Source: Ectocarpus siliculosus (Eukaryota; Sar; Phaeophyceae; Ectocarpales; Ectocarpaceae). From it: a stretch of 64,000 bases of DNA. Numbering within the stretch: position 1 is the first letter of the stretch; the number at the start of each line of letters is the position of its first letter. The stretch spans positions 153,417-217,416 of the forward strand of contig FN648395.1 in the NCBI GenBank assembly GCA_000310025.1, written 5' to 3'. Under the pieces are notes generated by a model. That model worked only from the letters and a program-made list of their open reading frames with translations. It made no database searches and was not told the DNA's origin. Of this stretch, positions 58,229 to 64,000 are shown piece after piece. Position numbers and translations under genes: made by a program.

Positions 58229-59539
58229 GGTTAAACGCGACACACGCAGCAGTAGTGTACATCTGTGTCCAATGCCGGCTCTGATCGCGCAGGCCAAGGG
58301 CGAATCTCCGATAATTGCATTGACAAAAGCCTGCCGAAGGTGTCGAAACCTCAAATCTCCGCTATGTATGCGTGTGTCCCGCTATGTCCCGCAGACAGCA
58401 CTTGGTTCTTCAACAGCAACCGCCGCGATGAGATGGTGAGATAGATGTCCAGGACACCCCTGTTGTCTGGCGTGAGGAAGCGTACTCTAACAAGAGCAAG
58501 GGGCGGCCAAGGTGGGAGAGCTTATGAGTGGTGCTACCACGTAGTTTGTGTTTGGGTAATTGTCTCGCTCAGACCAGCTCACAAGTGCACAAGCGGATGC
58601 AAGGTTTTCACCAGCTCTCAGGCAGACAATGGCACACGCCAGACGCACGATCCTCCTGTTTTTGCGCAGCAGTAGCAACCCACGCTGTTGCATGAGCACA
58701 AACTTCCTGCGATGATACGAGGTTGTTTTGCACATGTCCAACAGACAGCAAGATCGAGGTCTCCCTAGAAGACGTCTGGAAATGTCAACGCTCTTCCTTC
58801 TAGACTGCTGTGCATAGTCCACGGAATAGATGCACTTCCTGCCGAAGGGTCCAACCTTCACCATACGCTTGTGACCTTGTGGAAAGACGCGGATACGTAG
58901 TACCATTTAACCTCCGTTGTGCGGGTAGGCCGTAATCTCCACCCGCTGTTTTCCTACTGACTGCTCCTAATAGTTTGTCGATTATGGACTATTACGGTGG
59001 CACAGAAGTAATGGGAGCAAATCAACAGATATGCGTTTCGGCTTGTAACTTTCGCAATACGATGCGCAGCACAGCATACGATAGCACAAATTGACGACAG
59101 GGCAAAGGCGGTCACAATGAAAAAATAACAAAAAAAAAATATTGAAAGTTGCTTGAGATATGGCTTGTCATGTATCCGAACAGAGATTCGAAATCGGAAA
59201 AAGTGCGCAGAAAAATCCGGCCAACATGTATCCCCACTTGTCGGCCTGTACCTCATTTTTTCAAGCGCCTGTCGGCATACAGTAGCGTAACACGCTTCCA
59301 TGACGGAAGGCGGTCAATACGCAAGAAGATAAACATGAATGCAGATGACGTGTGGCAAGCTGCATCCGGGGTAAAACTTGTTGACATTTGAATAATTTGG
59401 ATTTTTTTTTCATAACTGCAGCAGCTGGAAGCAGGGACGCAACCCCCGCTCACAGCAATCACATATGTGTGCTGCTGGAACATGGCACACCCAGTGCATG
59501 GGCGTGTAGCAATCGATCACAAGACTGGAAAAAATCTTA
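58229..59539. other. Intergenic, no supported gene
   Basis: Upstream flank of the dynein gene and 3' flank of the gap-broken ORF. Short frames only. Confidence 0.4.
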
Positions 59540-60447
59540 TCATGGTTCAACCTCGTCGCTGCCATCACCCCATTCTGCGCTTTCCTGCTGGATCTGCTCC
59601 CCTACCCCTTCCTCGACATCACCCACGGGCGACACATCATCTTTGTCGTACCCGTCCGGTTTCTGCAGGTTGCCTATCTTACCCGAAAGCCCTGCATCAC
59701 GATCCCTGACCCACTTATTCATCTCTCCAATGGCGTGTTCAACCAGCTTCGAACAATTGGCTGCCTTCCACCCCCCCTCCTGGCCTGACCACTCCTTGTC
59801 CCCGTACCAACCTTGACGAATCTGCACCCACACCTCCCGCATCTTTCGCTTCAACTCAAAGTTAAGGCTGACGTACTGCTTGCCATGCTGCNNNNNNNNN
59901 NNNNNNNNNNNNNNNNNNNNNNNNNNNNNNNNNNNNNNNNNNNNNNNNNNNNNNNNNNNNNNNNNNNNNNNNNNNNNNNNNNNNNNNNNNNNNNNNNNNN
60001 NNNNNNNNNNNNNNNNNNNNNNNNNNNNNNNNNNNNNNNNNNNNNNNNNNNNNNNNNNNNNNNNNNNNNNNNNNNNNNNNNNNNNNNNNNNNNNNNNNNN
60101 NNNNNNNNNNNNNNNNNNNNNNNNNNNNNNNNNNNNNNNNNNNNNNNNNNNNNNNNNNNNNNNNNNNNNNNNNNNNNNNNNNNNNNNNNNNNNNNNNNNN
60201 NNNNNNNNNNNNNNNNNNNNNNNNNNNNNNNNNNNNTCGCTCTAAGCGCTTGCTCCTTCGCTCTGAGCGCTTGCTCTCTCTGCGCCATCTCCGACGCGAG
60301 TGCTGCACGCTCCTGCTCAAGCTTAGCGCTGCGTCTGTCCAGGGCCAAAGCATCTCTCGCCGCTGCCGTCTTGGCTCTCTTTCTCGCCTTCGTCTCGCGT
60401 CCACCGACACCGCCGGTGGGCTTGTTCCTGCCCTTCGGTTTTGTCAT
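59540..60447 (-). CDS. Unknown Lys/Arg-rich coiled-coil protein, broken by a gap
   Basis: The N-terminal part (60447-60237) starts MTKPKGRNKP. It is very basic and runs into charged heptads ending in a 7-residue repeat (EQALRAK) at the gap edge. The C-terminal part (59891-59540, ending at a stop) contains FELKRKMREVWVQIRQGWYG, EHAIGEMNKWVRD and an acidic Gly/Glu tail. The two parts read in different frames across 345 N, so the gap length is probably only an estimate. The aromatic-rich C-terminal block looks like a folded domain, but I recognise no family. It could be a host gene or a protein of a mobile element. Confidence 0.5.
59892..60236. other. Assembly gap inside a coding repeat
   Basis: Run of 345 N. 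The right flank is a tandem 21-bp-type repeat (GCGCTTGCTCCTTCGCTCTGA), a likely reason why assembly failed. Confidence 0.98.
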
Positions 60448-61854
60448 CGGCCGAAAGCTGGGAGGCCCCTCTTCCAGCGTGCGGTACTCGACAACGGCTG
60501 CGTTGTTTCAAAAGCTGGTCTGATGGTCCCGCGCGCCAAATCATAGGGTTTCCAAAAAGTTCTACCTGCGTTGCTATTTCTTCGTCATTTTTTTTTTTTT
60601 CGCCTCCCCACATAAAAATATAGTCAAAAAGTACCCATATATCGCCGGCCACTGCTGTACCGTGTCGTCATCCGATGAGAGCAAGACCAGGCTCATTTGA
60701 AAGCTGTGGTTGCCGTCTTTCATTTGATGTGTGGTAGGTCTACTGACCTAGCTTTACTGTGTATATAAAGGCTTTGGACCATAATGTTCGATTCCTTCGA
60801 TTGAAAAAATATTGCGTACACGCCCTGTTCAGAAAAAAAAATTTCGCCGGAAAAAAGCAAAAATTTGCTCTCAATTTTTCTGTGCCACCGTAATAGCATT
60901 GTGTTCCTCTACTGCGGAATAACTGCTGTTGTAGCTCCCAATTTCTCCCACCAGCAGGGGCAGATTAACGGTGGGTTTTGACTCCGCGTTTCAGTCTCCA
61001 TGCTTCCCCACTAAGCCTACCAGCCCTTGCCTGCATCCTCGCTAAGCGTGGCTGTTTATCAATTGTAAGAGGGGATGTGCGTAACTCGCTATCAGTGGGA
61101 TGCCACGCAGCAGTCAGACTGCCCGGGTGCTGTAGCGGGGGAAAAAAATGAAAATGGCTTTCTGTATTTCGCCGCCGCCCGCCACCCACAACATATTCCA
61201 CCTTGTGCGATAGCAACATCGGTTTCCCCAGGCCCAAAGCGCCAACCCCTTTCCCTCTCTCGTACCTCTTTTCCTTACCTTGTGGATATGCAAGGCACAT
61301 CCTAACTGCAGCCAATGTTCATTTCAGGAACAGCGCTCGCGCGCGATAACAAGTGCGCTCGGCAACGCTACTTTCCGTACGCGGGGAAACCACTTGCCGT
61401 TGGCACGCCAACTGGGGCAACAACCCGCACAACGGGACACTAATGTCATCATACATAACGATGATGATCATGTCATCACACAAATCGATGATGGCAAAGG
61501 CGCCGGTGAACTTCAAGTCGAGGCTTCAATGATCTGATAATTTTTACCGCTACAACGTACGGCAGACTATTGACGGTAGCAAACCATGTTGCTTGTCCAA
61601 GTCGACATGCATAGGAACTCACGCACACAAGTATCCCACGCGACGGTGGTTATCCCGCGTAGAGACACTCGCTACGTGAACTGCTTTGCTAACTCCAGTG
61701 CATCTCGTAATTGACTGCAATTAGGATGTGCTTTGCGGGTCGATGAACCTCCCTCTTTGCCATTGCCAACTCCCTGAACCTCTCGAACCTCAAAGGCAAG
61801 AGCGACACCACTGGAAGCAGCTGGTGCGCGGAACAGCAGGTCTTCGGCCGCGAC
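60448..61854. other. Intergenic between divergent genes
   Basis: No supported gene. It contains T and A homopolymers (60588-60600, 60830-60842). The word ACTGCAGCCAATGTTC near 61306 and the related complement of GACTGCAATTAGGATGTGC near 61714 form part of an imperfect inverted pair around CACATCCTAA. Confidence 0.35.
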
Positions 61855-63537
61855 ATGAGGCGCATCGCGCGAACACACTGGGACGCAGACGGACCCCTAG
61901 ACCACCGCGAAAACTTGTCTCCCCGTTCGCAGCAGCTCGATGGCGAATATCTCCTGCCGCTGGCTTGCGGCGACGACTCGTTCGGGGACCACACGGGCGG
62001 CGGAGCCGGCAGGGGAGGCGGCGCCGGCGCTGGGGGTGCTGCCGGTGGCGACGGTGGGGGGGGAAGCTCTTTGGCGAGCGGGATGGAGGCAGGGATCTCT
62101 ACGGGATCTCCAAGGGCGGGTGGGATCGGGAGTGTCGGGGCAGGGGTTACCTCGCCGCGAGATCGGGATGTCTCCGGCGGCGGCGGTGGGCGGAAGAGGG
62201 GCAAGAGGGACAGGAGGCGCTTCTTCCTGAGAATACACAAGTTCGTGTTCCAGAAGGAGCTGGCGCTGCACTTTTCGATGTGCATCCTGAGCATCGCGAT
62301 CCCGTTCTCCCTCTCGGGGTCCCCCTGGCTGGCGGCCATCCCCGTGTGCGTGTGGTGCTTCTACAACGCCATGTTCGTGATGGGCGCCAAGCGGGCCTCC
62401 ACGGTCCTGCCGGGCTTCGACCGCTTCAAGCGAAGCTTCGTGGCTGCGATGGAGGAGTTCCTCCCCCCGCGGCTCGTCCCCGTCCTCTCCCTCTCCTTCC
62501 TGAGCGTCGTGATCGCGGTGACGCTCACGGCCGCGAGGCTCGGCGGCCCGCCGCTGTGCATCTCGTCGTGCCGCACCTGCCTGGGGAGCTGGAAGCATGC
62601 TCACCCCGCGACGTCGCCGCAAGGTCGCGGCGCCGCTGCTTCGACGTCGGGCGAGGCATCACGCTCCCGCTCCAAGTTCTCGCCAAATATCGTCGGTGCG
62701 TTCGAGGGGGCGAAGAGAGGCAGAGATAGCGCGGCAGCGGGAGACCACCGGCAGGCCGGGGGATCGGGGGGCGGCGGAGAGAACTTCTGGGTTGAGGCAG
62801 ATAGAGCGTCACCCGCGCGTGGTTCGCAGCGGGCGAAGAGTGGGGAAGCGTGCGGCTACGCGAATGGGAAGGTAGGGGAACAAATGGATGGTGTTTGGGC
62901 AGGCGTTCGATAACGACAAGACGCTGTCTTGTGAGACGCGTTGCGGCTGTCCGTGCTCTCTGCGTGAGGGATTTGACTGCACTTTGCTGTGCAACGGTTT
63001 GCTTGGTTGGATATATCACCCTGACGGGGCTTTCTATGGCGGGATGCGACTGCGATAGACCTCGTCACTAACCTCGGCATGTACCGCTGCTCGCGCATCT
63101 TTGATGGGGTCCTGGTTACGTTCAGGTTTGATATTGTGCGTGTTAGGGCCGCCAACGCTAATCGTTCGAGGCGATCTAAAATGTTAATGGTTTGCTACAG
63201 GACATGGGTTTGAAGTTGTTGCCGAGATGACCCCTTGCGTGACAAACAATTAAGCGAACCGCGCCCCGTCCGCTGCCCGCACCCCGTGTACGTTTCCCTC
63301 TCTCCCGGCAACCCCGCACGCAAGGAGCTGCTGGCGTACTACACCGTGAGCCAGAGCGCGATCCTCATCTACCTCGCGGTGATGACGGGACTTCTCACGT
63401 GCCTCGCCTGGAAGGTCTCGGAGGAAGAGCTGGCGCAAAGGCAGGCGGCGGAGAGCAGACTCAAGGGGCAAAACCCTCGGGCGTTCGAGCTCAGGGAGCG
63501 AATGATCCTGGAGCACGGGCGGCCTGGTTCCAGGTGA
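61855..63537 (+). CDS. Multi-pass membrane protein, function unknown, probably incomplete
   Basis: Exon 1 is 61855-62871 (339 codons, donor AAG|GTAGGG, phase 0). A likely second exon starts near 63334 (acceptor CGCACGCAAG) and reads ELLAYYTVSQSAILIYLAVM. The first 120 residues are Gly/Ala-rich, followed by a basic patch (RKRGKRDRRR). Hydrophobic spans: about 135-152, 158-178 (WLAAIPVCVWCFYNAMFVMG), 207-232 (LVPVLSLSFLSVVIAVTLTA), and one in exon 2, which continues into a charged helix (SEEELAQRQAAESRLKG). Exon 2 either stops at 63537 or is spliced at CAG|GTGAGA into an exon beyond my support. I recognise no family. Positive charge before the first span suggests a cytosolic N-terminus. Confidence 0.55.
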
Positions 63538-64000
63538 GAAAAGAGGGATTAGGGTACCGCCGACTGTTGTTTGGACGCTTCAAGTGCTCAGCAGGGTTGG
63601 AATTTGTGTCTTTGTCACACTTTTTCTTTCATATATATTTTCGTGTTTCGGCGGTTTTGTAGCTGTTGCAGCTGAGGGTCGCCCCCAGTGTGGTGGGGGG
63701 TTGGTGGGATGGGGGGCTCCTATAACGTGTTACAAGCCGGGCCCACCTGAGACGCTATCGTCCTTCGCAAACGCGTTTCTCAAGATACGCTTTGTAATGC
63801 GAGGTTAGCCTTTATCGCCGTGTAATTTTTGACAGCGCGTAGATGTACTAGAGACGGTCTGGCACCCGCACGCTTCTCGTAAGGATCCGAATCAACGTTC
63901 ACCCAGAACGTTGGACCTCTCCCCTGGCCCCCTCTCAAGTTGTTCGTCCCAACATACGTACCCCGTCTCGATTCATGGTGAAATTATTTCGCATCCAGCC
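63538..64000. other. Window end, intron or 3' flank
   Basis: No convincing continuation exon. An acceptor-like TAGCTGTTGCAG at about 63660-63671 would run quickly into a stop. Confidence 0.3.

Noticed and set aside
1-64000. CRISPR arrays, bacterial operons, rRNA genes, retroviral or LTR-element protein domains
   Set aside because: Nothing of the kind was visible. Tandem repeats here have no spacer pattern, and genes are spliced eukaryotic genes.

Overview
The window looks like nuclear DNA of a brown alga (Phaeophyceae), most likely Ectocarpus or a close relative. I infer this from family knowledge, not from a database search. Supporting signs are moderately GC-rich DNA, genes with many small exons and GT-AG introns, Ala/Gly/Pro-rich low-complexity protein segments, and above all a receptor gene in which every leucine-rich repeat (LRR) sits on its own 72-nt exon in the same phase. 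Three N runs (20395-20783, 49156-49255, 59892-60236) are assembly gaps.

Layout. About 1-2.4 kb holds no gene I can support, only a palindromic CCATGGG-rich patch. 2.5-15.3 kb (+) is a receptor kinase: tandemly duplicated LRR exons and decayed relics, an LRR cap, a Cys-rich piece, one membrane span, a helical segment resembling the MLKL/HeLo four-helix bundle, and an intact TKL-type kinase. 15.3-28 kb is repeats: a TA-target MITE, a small palindromic MITE, a duplicated block around a gap, and a 2.1-kb foldback element with 192-bp subterminal repeats. 28.3-29.8 kb (+) is an intronless TrmB-type methyltransferase. 30-33.3 kb is tandem repeats. 33.3-44.7 kb (-) is a complete 15-exon SLO/BK-type potassium channel; all exon phases agree and give 1161 codons. 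45.9-48.2 kb (+) is a two-exon coiled-coil protein, divergent from the channel. 48.2-55.5 kb is another repeat island with a third MITE copy. 55.5-58.2 kb (-) is a cytoplasmic dynein light intermediate chain. 59.5-60.4 kb (-) is an unknown Lys/Arg-rich coiled-coil ORF broken by a gap. 61.9-63.5 kb (+) is an unknown multi-pass membrane protein that may continue past the window.

The genes do not form a pathway; this is a eukaryotic neighbourhood of independent genes. The point of most interest is the receptor kinase. Its cytosolic half repeats the four-helix-bundle plus TKL-kinase order of the necroptosis executor MLKL, but with intact catalytic residues and attached to an LRR ectodomain that is being remodelled by exon duplication and decay.
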